DNA of 64,000 nucleotides. Origin: Flavobacterium anseongense. Its GTDB lineage: Bacteria > Bacteroidota > Bacteroidia > Flavobacteriales > Flavobacteriaceae. Below, in pieces: positions 28,063-37,332 of the stretch. The stretch spans positions 434,001 through 498,000 of the forward strand of contig NZ_JAKIHN010000001.1 of assembly GCF_021608185.1 (NCBI RefSeq). The letters run 5' to 3'. Below the pieces are notes generated by a model. The model made no database searches. It saw nothing but the letters and a program-made list of their open reading frames with translations, and had not been told where the DNA came from. The position numbers were made by a program, and so were the translations under genes. The stretch's first letter is position 1, and the number at the start of each line of letters is the position of its first letter.

Positions 28063-29574
28063 TTAATAATGAAAATGTTTACTTTCTTCGATGAAAGGAT
28101 TTCTTTTTGGAACCAATGGAGCTTTTGTTAAAGCATTGAATACCACATAAATAAATAATCCAAAGAAAAATAATAGTGCTGAAATTTCCGGAACACCGAT
28201 AAACCATCTGTCACCAACCGTTCCCGGCATAATCATATTGAAGAAATCAACATAATGTCCGACTAAAATTACGATTCCTCCCATAACAACTATCCAATAA
28301 ATACGTTTGAAGTCGCTATTGATTAAAAGTAAAATCGGGAATACAAAATTCATGAAAAACGCACCCCAAAATGGTACAGTAAACACTTCTATTCTTGTTT
28401 TGAAATAAGTAACTTCCTCAGGAATGTTAGCGTACCAAATCAACATAAATTGTGAGAACCATAAGTACGTCCAGAAAACGCTGATACCAAACATGAATTT
28501 TGATAAATCATGAATATGGCTTGAATTTACGTTTTCTAAATATCCTTTAGATTTTAGATAAATCGTTACCAGTTGGATTACTGTAATACCACTTACAAAG
28601 AAGCTGGCAAAAACATACCATCCAAAAAGAGTACTGAACCAGTGTGCATCGATAGACATAATCCAGTCCCAAGCCATAATAGATTCAGACACTATAAAGA
28701 ATACTAAAAATGCCGCTGACATTTTGAAGTTCTTTTTGTAGAAAACATCATCGTTAGCTTCGTCCTGAGCCAAGCAATTTTTTCTTGATAAATAACGATA
28801 TACGTTCCATCCTAATAAGAATATTGCTGCTCTTGAAATCCAAAAGGCAAAATTCAAATAGCCTGATTTTCCTGCAATAATTTCGTCATAATTTGGGCTT
28901 GTTGGATCGGTAACTCCTTCTTTCATCCACACAAATAAGTGGTGAATATGGAATCCAGATAACAATAAGATTGCAAAGAAGACAACTGATATTACAGGTA
29001 AGTAAGCCGTTATTCCCTGCATTACTCTGAACAATACCGGAGACCAACCTGCTTGTGCCACTTGTTGGATAGCATAGAATGCTAAAACACCCATTGTAAT
29101 TAACAAGAAGAAGATACATGCAACATATAATGCTGCCCATGGTTTATTTTGTAATTGATGAAAAACGTGTTCAACATGCTCTGCGTGCTCATCAGCATGT
29201 GCTTCAGCTTTATTTTCAGCGTGTTCTGCATGAGCTGGTTCAGCTACTGTTACAGCCGCTACAGTATCTTTAGCAATTGTATCATGAGTGGTTTCAGCTA
29301 CAGCTTCCTCGTGCTCAACAGCAGTAGAATGTTCGGCTGTCTTAGCAGTTTCTTCATGGGTTGCTGCTACTGTTTCGTGAGATTCTGCTCCTGCGGCTTC
29401 GTGAGTTGCTGCTGCTTCGTGACCGCCTTCGTGATGAGCCTCTTCAGCTTTCAAAATAGCCTCAACATCCTGAATAGTTTTTGGCGCAGTTAAAAAACCA
29501 TAACCAATCCCAAGAATACCAACGATCATTAGGACAAAAGAAAAGGTTTTTAATTTACTTGAAAATGTATACAT
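28063..29574 (-). CDS. actF: Alternative complex III subunit ActF
   Basis: 503 residues, a polytopic quinol:cytochrome c oxidoreductase membrane subunit with about ten helices. ActF and ActC are the two NrfD-like membrane cores of the complex. Between helix 1 and helix 2 (about residues 41-148) lies a long Ala/Glu/His-rich stretch with about 16 His, which would be exposed to solvent. The tail WLGYYSLG-type features of other families are absent. It is separated from actE by 27 bp. Confidence 0.9.
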   Translation of the reverse strand: MYTFSSKLKTFSFVLMIVGILGIGYGFLTAPKTIQDVEAILKAEEAHHEGGHEAAATHEAAGAESHETVAATHEETAKTAEHSTAVEHEEAVAETTHDTIAKDTVAAVTVAEPAHAEHAENKAEAHADEHAEHVEHVFHQLQNKPWAALYVACIFFLLITMGVLAFYAIQQVAQAGWSPVLFRVMQGITAYLPVISVVFFAILLLSGFHIHHLFVWMKEGVTDPTSPNYDEIIAGKSGYLNFAFWISRAAIFLLGWNVYRYLSRKNCLAQDEANDDVFYKKNFKMSAAFLVFFIVSESIMAWDWIMSIDAHWFSTLFGWYVFASFFVSGITVIQLVTIYLKSKGYLENVNSSHIHDLSKFMFGISVFWTYLWFSQFMLIWYANIPEEVTYFKTRIEVFTVPFWGAFFMNFVFPILLLINSDFKRIYWIVVMGGIVILVGHYVDFFNMIMPGTVGDRWFIGVPEISALLFFFGLFIYVVFNALTKAPLVPKRNPFIEESKHFHY

Positions 29575-29601
29575 ATCTATAACAATCTGTTTGTTCTACA
29601 A

Positions 29602-30162
29602 TTATAATTTGCTTTTAAGTTCAAGAACATAGGCTGCAATCATCCAACGTTCTTGTTGACTCAATTGGTTTGAATAACCACCCATTGAATTTAAACCATA
29701 TGTTTCAACATGGTAAATACTACCTACAGTAACCTGTCTGTCTTTGTAACTAGGTACTCCAAGGAATTTTTGTTGTTTAACCAACTTCCCTTGTCCATCT
29801 CCTGCTGCTCCGTGACAAATGGCACAATAAATACCATATAATTCTTCAGCTTTTTTCATATCAACCGCTGTAGAATCAAGCGGTGAAGTTGTAATTGTTT
29901 TAGAGAAATTATATCCTTCCGTAGTATTTGGAATTCCGTATGGAACAAATCCTCTTTTAATTGTACCTTCCGCTGGTAACTGTCCTTCTTTTCCTTTTAA
30001 TCCCGTTGGCGAATTGAAAGCATCAGATTCTGAATAGGTTTCATAAGCTACCGATTCGTACATGTTTGGCATATATTGGTAGTTTGGTTTCTGGTCATCT
30101 TTACAAGACGAAAAGGAAACAACGATACCTAATACAAATGCTATTTTAAATAAACTTTTCAT
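29602..30162 (-). CDS. actE: Alternative complex III subunit ActE (mono-heme cytochrome c lipoprotein)
   Basis: 186 residues from the ATG at 30162. The open frame extends to 30198, but this would overlap actD, and the shorter start gives a good lipoprotein signal (VVSFSSC, Cys20). One heme c motif, CAICH (113-117), then a Met-rich distal segment (NSMGGYSN) supplying an axial Met. ActE is the periplasmic lipid-anchored electron carrier of ACIII, on the path to the oxidase. Confidence 0.93.
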   Translation of the reverse strand: MKSLFKIAFVLGIVVSFSSCKDDQKPNYQYMPNMYESVAYETYSESDAFNSPTGLKGKEGQLPAEGTIKRGFVPYGIPNTTEGYNFSKTITTSPLDSTAVDMKKAEELYGIYCAICHGAAGDGQGKLVKQQKFLGVPSYKDRQVTVGSIYHVETYGLNSMGGYSNQLSQQERWMIAAYVLELKSKL

Positions 30163-30169
30163 ATCTATA

Positions 30170-30709
30170 TTAATGCTTATCATTTTCAACTTCAACAACT
30201 TTAACTTCTACGGCACCTGTGCTTTTGAAGAACTTCACCAATTCGTCTTCGTTATCTTTAACAGAAACTTCCATTAGGAAATGGTCATCAGTTGTTCTAA
30301 CATCCGGGTTTTCAGCTTTTTTGAATGGCCATAATCTACTTCTCATATAGAAAGTGATAACCATTAAGTGGGCAGCATGGAAAACTGTCATTTCAAACAT
30401 AACCGGAACAAAGGCAGGCATATTTTGATAGAAAGCAAAACTTGGTTTACCTCCGATATCCTGTGGCCAGTCCTGAATCATGATATAATTCAACATGGTT
30501 GTTGCAACCGATAAACCAATACATCCATAAATGAATGCACAAATTGCTAATCGTGTTGGCGCTAAGCCCATTGCCTTGTCCAAACCGTGAACCGGGAACG
30601 GTGTAAAAACTTCTTCAATATGATGATGAGCAGCTCTCGTTTTGTGAACTGCATCCATCAATACATCATCATCATTGTATATTGCGTGTATAACTTTATT
30701 ACTACTCAT
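30170..30709 (-). CDS. actD: Alternative complex III subunit ActD
   Basis: 179 residues, a DUF3341-type protein with two membrane segments (about 55-75 and 95-125). It is a structural subunit of ACIII with no cofactor motif. It starts 8 bp after actC ends and is followed by actE within 7 bp of its stop. Membrane residues and length match the family. Confidence 0.9.
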   Translation of the reverse strand: MSSNKVIHAIYNDDDVLMDAVHKTRAAHHHIEEVFTPFPVHGLDKAMGLAPTRLAICAFIYGCIGLSVATTMLNYIMIQDWPQDIGGKPSFAFYQNMPAFVPVMFEMTVFHAAHLMVITFYMRSRLWPFKKAENPDVRTTDDHFLMEVSVKDNEDELVKFFKSTGAVEVKVVEVENDKH

Positions 30710-30717
30710 AGCAATTA

Positions 30718-32127
30718 TTAATGTTTATCTGAATGATTGTGACCTTTTGCTTCTCTGTCTCTTTTGTAATTTTCTCCCGAAGATTTCAAGATTGTTTTAA
30801 CCTCTGCCTGAGCAATCACAGGGAATGTTCTGGCATATAAAAGGAATAATACAAAGAAGAAACCTATTGTTCCTATAAAAATTCCAATATCTACAAATGT
30901 TGGTTGGAACATCGTCCATGACGATGGAAGATAATCTCTGTGTAATGAGGTAACGATGATTACGAAACGCTCAAACCACATACCGATGTTTACTACAATC
31001 GAGATAATGAAAGAGAACATAATACTTGTTCTTAATTTCTTGAACCACATAAATTGTGGAGAAAACACATTACATGTCATCATTGACCAATATGCCCACC
31101 AGTAAGGTCCGGTAGCTCTGTTTAAGAATGCATATTGCTCAAATTCAACTCCTGAATACCAAGCGATAAATAACTCGGTAATATAAGCAACACCAACGAT
31201 AGAACCTGTAATCATGATTACAATGTTCATTAATTCGATATGTTGAATAGTGATATAAGCTTCAAGATTTGACACTTTTCTCATAATAATAAGAAGTGTA
31301 TTTACCATCGCAAATCCTGAGAATACCGCTCCGGCAACGAAGTATGGTGGGAAGATGGTAGTATGCCAACCCGGTACAACCGAAGTAGCAAAGTCCATAG
31401 ATACAATCGTGTGAACCGAAAGTACAAGTGGAGTTGCTAAACCTGCAAGTACCAAAGACACTTCTTCAAAACGTTGCCAGTCTTTTGCTCTTCCGCTCCA
31501 TCCAAAACTTAAGATAGAATATATTTTTTTGCTGAAAGGTGTTACCGCTCTGTCTCTAAGCATTGCAAAGTCAGGTAATAATCCTGTCCACCAGAAAACC
31601 AATGATACAGAAAGATACGTAGAGATTGCAAATACGTCCCAAAGCAATGGTGAGTTAAAGTTTACCCAAAGTGATCCAAATTGATTTGGAATAGGTAATA
31701 CCCAATAAGCCAACCATGGACGACCCATGTGAATAACCGGGAAAATTGCAGCCTGGATTACAGAGAAAATAGTCATCGCTTCTGCCGAACGGTTAATGGC
31801 CATTCTCCATCGTTGACGGAATAATAATAACACAGCTGATATAAGTGTTCCGGCATGACCGATACCTACCCACCAAACGAAGTTAGTGATATCCCAAGCC
31901 CAACCAACGGTTTTATTCAAACCCCAGGTTCCGATACCTGTTGAAATGGTATAAATGATACAGCCAATTCCCCAAAGGAAAGCTATTAATGAAATGCTAA
32001 ATACAGTCCACCATTGTTTATTAGCTCTTCCTTCAATTGGAGCAGCAATATCTACAGTTATATCGTGATATGATTTTTCACCTATAACTAATGGTTTTCT
32101 AATGGGTGCTTCGTAATGAGACGACAT
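30718..32127 (-). CDS. actC: Alternative complex III subunit ActC (NrfD-like)
   Basis: 469 residues with about ten membrane helices and the NrfD/PsrC fold. ActC forms the menaquinol-binding membrane core facing the Fe-S subunit ActB. Motifs include the GIGHAGTLISAVLLLFRQRWR segment and FAMLRDRA. A charged tail (KDREAKGHNHSDKH) ends with several His. It is the third gene of the operon, 27 bp after actB. Confidence 0.93.
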   Translation of the reverse strand: MSSHYEAPIRKPLVIGEKSYHDITVDIAAPIEGRANKQWWTVFSISLIAFLWGIGCIIYTISTGIGTWGLNKTVGWAWDITNFVWWVGIGHAGTLISAVLLLFRQRWRMAINRSAEAMTIFSVIQAAIFPVIHMGRPWLAYWVLPIPNQFGSLWVNFNSPLLWDVFAISTYLSVSLVFWWTGLLPDFAMLRDRAVTPFSKKIYSILSFGWSGRAKDWQRFEEVSLVLAGLATPLVLSVHTIVSMDFATSVVPGWHTTIFPPYFVAGAVFSGFAMVNTLLIIMRKVSNLEAYITIQHIELMNIVIMITGSIVGVAYITELFIAWYSGVEFEQYAFLNRATGPYWWAYWSMMTCNVFSPQFMWFKKLRTSIMFSFIISIVVNIGMWFERFVIIVTSLHRDYLPSSWTMFQPTFVDIGIFIGTIGFFFVLFLLYARTFPVIAQAEVKTILKSSGENYKRDREAKGHNHSDKH

Positions 32128-32154
32128 ATTCCTTTATTTCTTAATTAATATATA

Positions 32155-35100
32155 CTACGTATTTCTAACTTTAACGTGATAGAACACATTTGGTTTTGTA
32201 CCAACACTTTCTAATAAATGGTACATTCTCTTATCTTCGGCTAGTTTAGCTACTTGGTCCTGCTTGTTATTAACATCTCCAAATACCATAGCTCCTGTTG
32301 AACAAGCTGCCGAACAAGCAGTTTGGAATTCATTTGCTGCTACTTCTCTTCCTTCGCGTTTTGCCGTTAAGATAGTCAACTGTGTTTTTTGGATACACAT
32401 AGAACATTTTTCCATAACTCCACGAGAACGAGCGTTTACATCCGGATTAAGAACCATACGTCCTAAATCATTATTCATATGGAAATCAAATTCGTCGTTA
32501 CCATTGTATAAGAACCAGTTAAAACGACGTACTTTATATGGACAGTTATTAGCACAGTAACGAGTACCAACACATCTGTTATAAGCCATTTGGTTTTGAC
32601 CCTGACGACCGTGTGAAGTTGCCGCTACCGGACAAACTGTTTCACAAGGTGCGTGATTACAGTGTTGACACATTACCGGTTGGAAAGATACTTGTGGATT
32701 ATCCGCAGGGTTTTCCATTTCACCAAATCCGCCTAATGATCCTTTTTTACCAAATAAACCATCAAAGTTTTCTTTTTTCTCGTTGTCTTCAGCAAAAGTC
32801 TCTTCAGATGAATAGTATCTGTCAATACGGAGCCAGTGCATATCACGACTTCTTCTAATTTCTGATTTTCCAACAACAGGAACGTTGTTTTCGGCATGAC
32901 AAGCTATTACACAAGCTCCACAACCTGTACAAGCATTCAAATCAATTGAAAGATTAAAATGGTGTCCAACTGAACGGTCAAATGAATCCCATAAATCTAC
33001 TGATGTAGCCTCTACTTCTTTGTGATCCAAAGATACCATAGGAACAGTATTCCATTCTTTAGCATCTTTAGTATTGAATATAGTTAGGTTCGTTTCTTTT
33101 ATAATATCGCCTCTACCCATCAACGTTTTTTGTGACTGAACACAAGCAAATTCATGTTCTCCACTTGCCGCAGCGATAGTAGCAGACTGTACATTATTGA
33201 ATCCGGCGTAGAATGCATACGCATTAAGACCAACCTGCATTTCTTCTTTTAATCCAACTTTTTTACCATAGCCTAAAGCCATACCTAAAGTCCCTTTAGC
33301 TTGTCCTGGTTGAACTATAACCGGAACATTTTCCAGTTTTACTCCGTTTACTGTTAGTGTTGCATAACTTCCGTTAAGTCCACCATTAGCAACGATTTGA
33401 TTTTCTAATTTTAATGTATCAGCATCCGCTTTTGAAACCGTTACATAGTTATCCCAAGCTACTCTTGTGATTGGATCAGGAAACTCTTGTAACCATGGAT
33501 TGTTAGCTTGTTGACCATCACCTAAACCTGTTTTAGTATACAATACTAATTCAAATCCGTTTGCCGGTTTTGATTTTGCTAATGCGTTTGCAGCACCGGC
33601 ATAATCTGCTGAACTTGCAGAAGCTCCGCCAGAAACTCCAACTGCAATACCATCGTGAACCGTTTGGTTCCATGAAGCGCCATTTGTATATGATGCAGCA
33701 GTTGTTTTTATGTAATCGTAATACTCAGCAGTATTTCCATTCCATGATAATAATCCTTCTTGGAATTGTTTAGAACTGAATAATGGTCGAATTGTTGGTT
33801 GTGTTATAGCATAAGTTCCTTTGGTCAACACCAAATCATTCCAAGACTCTAAATAGTGAGGTGCAGGAACTGCAATAGTTGTTATCGAAGCTGTTTCATC
33901 TTCTCTTAAAGAAAATGCAGCTGACAATTTTACTTTTTTCAATCCGCTAACGAATTTAGCAGAATCCGCTAAAGTGTATACCGGATTTACTCCGCTCATA
34001 ATTAAAGTATGAACACTTCCTGCATTCATATCAGCAATTAACTGAGCAACTTTTTCGTTAGAACCTTTTCTGATTTGACGTGTTCCGATAGTAGAAAATG
34101 CTTCACTAGCCAAAGCCTGATTGATAGCCAAAACTAACAATTGCGCATTTTTATCTTGGATACCTGAAACTAAAAGTCCTTTGGTTCCTGCAGCTTTTAA
34201 TTGTTGTGCTGCTTTTGTAACTACATCTTCGTTATCAACTTTTCCTGTTGCTACCGCAGAACCTGTAATTACATTATATATTTTAACTAAAGCTTGCTTT
34301 TGATTGGCAACGGTCATTGGAACACGTTTGTCAGCAGCAGCTCCGGACAAAGTCATATTAGCTTCGAACTGGTAGTGTTTTGACATTTTCCCGGCTTGTG
34401 GTATTCTTCCTTTTGCATAACCGGAATCAAAACCTCCACCTTGCCAATCACCTAAAAAGTCAGCGCCAATAGAAACGATTGTATTTGCTTTTGAGAAATC
34501 GTAATCTACTAAAGCTCTTTCTCCATAAACTGCTTCGAATGCATCTAAGGCAGCCGATTCAGAAACAGCATCGTAAATAACGTGTTTTGCTGTTGGGTTT
34601 TTAGCAATGAATTCAGCGATTAGCTTTTCTGTTGATGGACTTGCTAAAGTTCCCGTTAAAAGAACAACTTGTCCACCTTTAGCTTTCGCATCAGCTAAAC
34701 TTGCTTTTATTTTTAAATCCGCTTCCTGCCAAGAAGCATCTTTCTGAGCAATCTTGGTTATTTTCAAACGCGTATTGTCATATAATGATAATACAGAAGC
34801 ATGAACTCTTGCATTGGCGGCGAACTTAGCACCGGCAATAGTATTGTTTTCTATTTTAATTGGACGACCTTCACGTGTTTTTACCAATAGGTTAGCAAAA
34901 TCAAAACCGTCAAACATAGAGGTTGCATAGAAATCAGCAACTCCGGGAATGATTTGTTCCGGCTGTAAAACATAAGGAATTGATTTGTGTACCGGACCTT
35001 CACAAGCTGCTAATGTTGCAGCTGCAGTTGTAAATCCAACGTATTTCAAGAAATCACGACGAGTAGTTGAAGAAGATGATAATGCTTCTTTGTCAGATAA

Positions 35101-35214
35101 AAATTCGTCGGTTGGAATTTCTTCTACAAATTCATTATTTCTAAGCGCCTCAACAATAGAACTATTTTCGTTTAGTTCCTCAACACTTTTCCAGTATTTT
35201 TTGTTCGATGACAT
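32155..35214 (-). CDS. actB: Alternative complex III subunit ActB (molybdopterin-like and Fe-S fusion)
   Basis: 1019 residues. A twin-arginine signal (STTRRDFLKYVGF, Arg52-Arg53) is followed by LAAC, a lipobox-like Cys71, so the protein is exported folded with clusters in place. Residues about 75-730 resemble molybdopterin oxidoreductases, but this half carries no Mo cofactor in known ACIII. The C-terminal part (about 750-960) holds the Fe-S ligands: CTGCGACVIACH, CQHCNHAPCETVCPV, CVGTRYCANNCPY and CSMCIQK, for three [4Fe-4S] and one [3Fe-4S] cluster. Electrons from menaquinol pass through these to ActA. Confidence 0.95.
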   Translation of the reverse strand: MSSNKKYWKSVEELNENSSIVEALRNNEFVEEIPTDEFLSDKEALSSSSTTRRDFLKYVGFTTAAATLAACEGPVHKSIPYVLQPEQIIPGVADFYATSMFDGFDFANLLVKTREGRPIKIENNTIAGAKFAANARVHASVLSLYDNTRLKITKIAQKDASWQEADLKIKASLADAKAKGGQVVLLTGTLASPSTEKLIAEFIAKNPTAKHVIYDAVSESAALDAFEAVYGERALVDYDFSKANTIVSIGADFLGDWQGGGFDSGYAKGRIPQAGKMSKHYQFEANMTLSGAAADKRVPMTVANQKQALVKIYNVITGSAVATGKVDNEDVVTKAAQQLKAAGTKGLLVSGIQDKNAQLLVLAINQALASEAFSTIGTRQIRKGSNEKVAQLIADMNAGSVHTLIMSGVNPVYTLADSAKFVSGLKKVKLSAAFSLREDETASITTIAVPAPHYLESWNDLVLTKGTYAITQPTIRPLFSSKQFQEGLLSWNGNTAEYYDYIKTTAASYTNGASWNQTVHDGIAVGVSGGASASSADYAGAANALAKSKPANGFELVLYTKTGLGDGQQANNPWLQEFPDPITRVAWDNYVTVSKADADTLKLENQIVANGGLNGSYATLTVNGVKLENVPVIVQPGQAKGTLGMALGYGKKVGLKEEMQVGLNAYAFYAGFNNVQSATIAAASGEHEFACVQSQKTLMGRGDIIKETNLTIFNTKDAKEWNTVPMVSLDHKEVEATSVDLWDSFDRSVGHHFNLSIDLNACTGCGACVIACHAENNVPVVGKSEIRRSRDMHWLRIDRYYSSEETFAEDNEKKENFDGLFGKKGSLGGFGEMENPADNPQVSFQPVMCQHCNHAPCETVCPVAATSHGRQGQNQMAYNRCVGTRYCANNCPYKVRRFNWFLYNGNDEFDFHMNNDLGRMVLNPDVNARSRGVMEKCSMCIQKTQLTILTAKREGREVAANEFQTACSAACSTGAMVFGDVNNKQDQVAKLAEDKRMYHLLESVGTKPNVFYHVKVRNT

Positions 35215-35247
35215 CGTATATAAATATTAGCTTCTTAAATTATTTTA

Positions 35248-36588
35248 TTAGTAGTGGCACTTACCACATTCCGTTCCTCCCATTTGTGCAGCAGTCAATT
35301 TGTCTACTCCGTATCGTTTAGAAAGTTCTTCGTGAATTTTTGTGTAATAAGCATTGCCTTCCATTTTCACATCGGTCTCGCGGTGACATTTAATACACCA
35401 ACCCATAGTTAATGGAGCAAATTGTTTTTGGATTTCATACTCTTGAACAGGACCGTGACATTTTTGACATTCAATTCCGGCCACTGTTACGTGCTGCGAA
35501 TGATTGAAATAAGCGAAATCCGGTAAGTTGTGAATTCTAACCCATTTCACCGGACTGGTTTTTCCTGTGTATTTTGAACCATCCCAACCTACAGCAGCGT
35601 ATAATTTTTTGATTTCTCCGTCGTAGAATGCTTTTGAATGTTCCGGAGTTGCTGTAGTGTCAGATACTTCAGAAATATTTTTGTGACAGTTCATACAAAC
35701 ATTCAAAGAAGGAATCCCTGCATTTTTACTAACACGTGCAGCCGAGTGGCAATATTTACAATCGATACCGTTGCTTCCTGCGTGAATTCTGTGAGAGTAG
35801 TGAATTGGCTGAATTGGTGCGTAATCCTGATCAATACCTATTTGCATTAAGTAACCATACACGAAGAATCCACTCGCTAATAATAAGAATATAGAAGAAA
35901 CTAAAACCAAAAATTGGTTTTTAGCAAATGCTTTCCAAATTGGTAATCTTGCTTCTTTTTCAGCAACTTCAATACCGTTTGCTTTGGCTACTTTAGTCAA
36001 CACATTGTTTACAAAGAACAACATGATAACCAACATCAATAACACTAAGCATAAAGCCCCAAGAATAACGTTGTTTGAAATTCCGCCTTCGTTTGCTGCT
36101 TTTAAGCCTCCAGCATCAGTTGTAACAAGTCCTTTTGGCGCTTCCGGTTTTGGCTCATCTGTGTAAGCTAATATATTGTCTACATCTTGCTTAGACAACT
36201 GAGGAAAGGCAGTCATTACTGACTTGTTATATTCATTAAAAATTTTAACAGCATCTGCATCACCTGACTTTACCATAGCAGAGCTATTGGCTATCCAAGG
36301 ATAAAACCATTCTCTTGCATGACGCGCTGTTACTCCTCTTAAGGCAGGCCCGGTCATTTTCTTGTCTAAAGCGTGACAAGCTGCACAATTTGCGTTAAAC
36401 AATGCTTTTCCTGCTACTGCGTCACCTCCTGCGGCTGCCGCTGGTGCTGCCGTGGCTGTTGCAGTTGCCGGTGTTGCTTCTGCTGGTGGAGTTGCTTGTG
36501 AAAATGAAGTGAAGGAGAATGTTAGCATTAAAGCTAAACTGTAGATTATTTTCCTTGAAATCGAATTATGGTTACCCACTTTTTTCAT
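35248..36588 (-). CDS. actA: Alternative complex III subunit ActA with six heme c motifs
   Basis: 446 residues. Signal peptide to about residue 31, then a Pro/Ala/Thr-rich linker, a mono-heme cytochrome domain with CAACH (68-72), two membrane segments (about 175-200 and 225-250) and a multiheme domain with CKYCH (about 274), CMNCH (about 299), CQKCH (about 372), CIKCH (about 396) and CGKCH (441-445). The five-heme part is the standard ActA. The N-terminal mono-heme domain looks fused on; I cannot say from memory how common this is among flavobacteria. First gene of the respiratory operon. Confidence 0.93.
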   Translation of the reverse strand: MKKVGNHNSISRKIIYSLALMLTFSFTSFSQATPPAEATPATATATAAPAAAAGGDAVAGKALFNANCAACHALDKKMTGPALRGVTARHAREWFYPWIANSSAMVKSGDADAVKIFNEYNKSVMTAFPQLSKQDVDNILAYTDEPKPEAPKGLVTTDAGGLKAANEGGISNNVILGALCLVLLMLVIMLFFVNNVLTKVAKANGIEVAEKEARLPIWKAFAKNQFLVLVSSIFLLLASGFFVYGYLMQIGIDQDYAPIQPIHYSHRIHAGSNGIDCKYCHSAARVSKNAGIPSLNVCMNCHKNISEVSDTTATPEHSKAFYDGEIKKLYAAVGWDGSKYTGKTSPVKWVRIHNLPDFAYFNHSQHVTVAGIECQKCHGPVQEYEIQKQFAPLTMGWCIKCHRETDVKMEGNAYYTKIHEELSKRYGVDKLTAAQMGGTECGKCHY

Positions 36589-36628
36589 ATAATAAGTAAT
36601 TATCGGCTAATGTTGGCATGATTTTTAC

Positions 36629-36676
36629 TGAATGACATTCATTCAAAAATCGACGCTTTATTAAAAACTTGCACAA
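36629..36676 (-). promoter_or_regulatory. Probable promoter and palindrome upstream of actA
   Basis: On the minus strand, TTG (36676-36674), 22 bases, then GATTTTTG (36651-36644), a near match to TAnnTTTG. Just downstream is a perfect palindrome TGAATG-T-CATTCA (36641-36629) in the position of an operator overlapping the start region. The whole operon of eight genes would be driven from here. The binding protein is unknown. Confidence 0.35.
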
Positions 36677-36759
36677 AAATACGACTTATGAACTATTCTC
36701 AAAACCTTAAATATATCTTAAATATCAATTTATATTAATTCTAAATAATGAATTCTCTT

Positions 36760-36787
36760 TTGTTTAATTCTATAAGTTTTACATTTG
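36760..36787 (+). promoter_or_regulatory. Promoter of the SPOR protein gene
   Basis: TTG (36760-36762), 17 bases, TACATTTG (36780-36787): an exact Bacteroidota promoter. It also shows that the TTG at 36785 cannot be the translation start, leaving the ATG at 36806. Confidence 0.7.
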
Positions 36788-36805
36788 TATAAAAATCAAA
36801 CAATT

Positions 36806-37195
36806 ATGACCTTTTTAAAAGAAATAAAAATCACTTTCACTACACTTACTCTGTTGATTATGTCTCAAAAAAGCTTTAGTCAAGAGGCTAAAGTAAGTGT
36901 AAGTCAAGACCCAAAGTTTGAGCAGCTCTTGAATGAAAAAAGAAAAATAAACAGCTCTATTACGATAAATGACCGTTATAAAATTCAGATTTTTAATGGT
37001 GATACCGAAAATTCTAAAAAGACGTTGCTTGATTTTAAGAGAGAGAATAAAAATATTGATGCGACTATTGTTTTCAGTACGCCATTATATAAAGTTTGGG
37101 TAGGGAATTACAAAACCCGAATTGAAGCTGAAAAAAACCTCAATGATTTGAAGAAAAAATATCCGAATGCGTTTTTGATAAAGCCGAATAAATAA
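36806..37195 (+). CDS. Small exported SPOR-domain protein
   Basis: 129 residues from the ATG at 36806. A signal peptide (TLLIMSQKSFSQ, about residue 26) precedes a single SPOR-like domain in the C-terminal 75 residues (RYKIQIFNGD, then VWVGNYKTRIEAEKNLNDLKKKYPNAFLI). SPOR domains bind glycan strands stripped of stem peptides, usually at division sites, so a periplasmic peptidoglycan-binding role is likely. The gene is monocistronic with its own promoter and ends at a bidirectional terminator shared with infB. Confidence 0.85.
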   Translation: MTFLKEIKITFTTLTLLIMSQKSFSQEAKVSVSQDPKFEQLLNEKRKINSSITINDRYKIQIFNGDTENSKKTLLDFKRENKNIDATIVFSTPLYKVWVGNYKTRIEAEKNLNDLKKKYPNAFLIKPNK

Positions 37196-37299
37196 TTTTT
37201 CTTTGTGCCTTTGTCTTTGTTTGTTGCTTTTGTGGTTGATTTTTATTTTAACCACAAATAATCAAAAGTTTTTCAAAAGTCACAAAAGTCTATAAATAA

Positions 37300-37325
37300 A
37301 AAAATCCCGATTGCTCGGGATTTTT
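37300..37325. terminator. Bidirectional terminator between SPOR gene and infB
   Basis: AAAAATCCCGA-TTGC-TCGGGATTTTT: an 11-bp stem with A-run and T-run on both sides, located between convergent gene ends (37195 and 37333). It can serve both transcripts. Confidence 0.85.
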
Positions 37326-37332
37326 TTATTTA

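Noticed and set aside
29155..29493. Cys/Ser/Phe-rich 112-residue frame opposite actF
   Set aside because: It is the complement of the His/Glu/Ala-rich tract; its odd composition is explained by that.
32155..35214. ActB as an active molybdenum oxidoreductase
   Set aside because: Position within an ACIII operon and the known lack of Mo cofactor in ActB argue against it.
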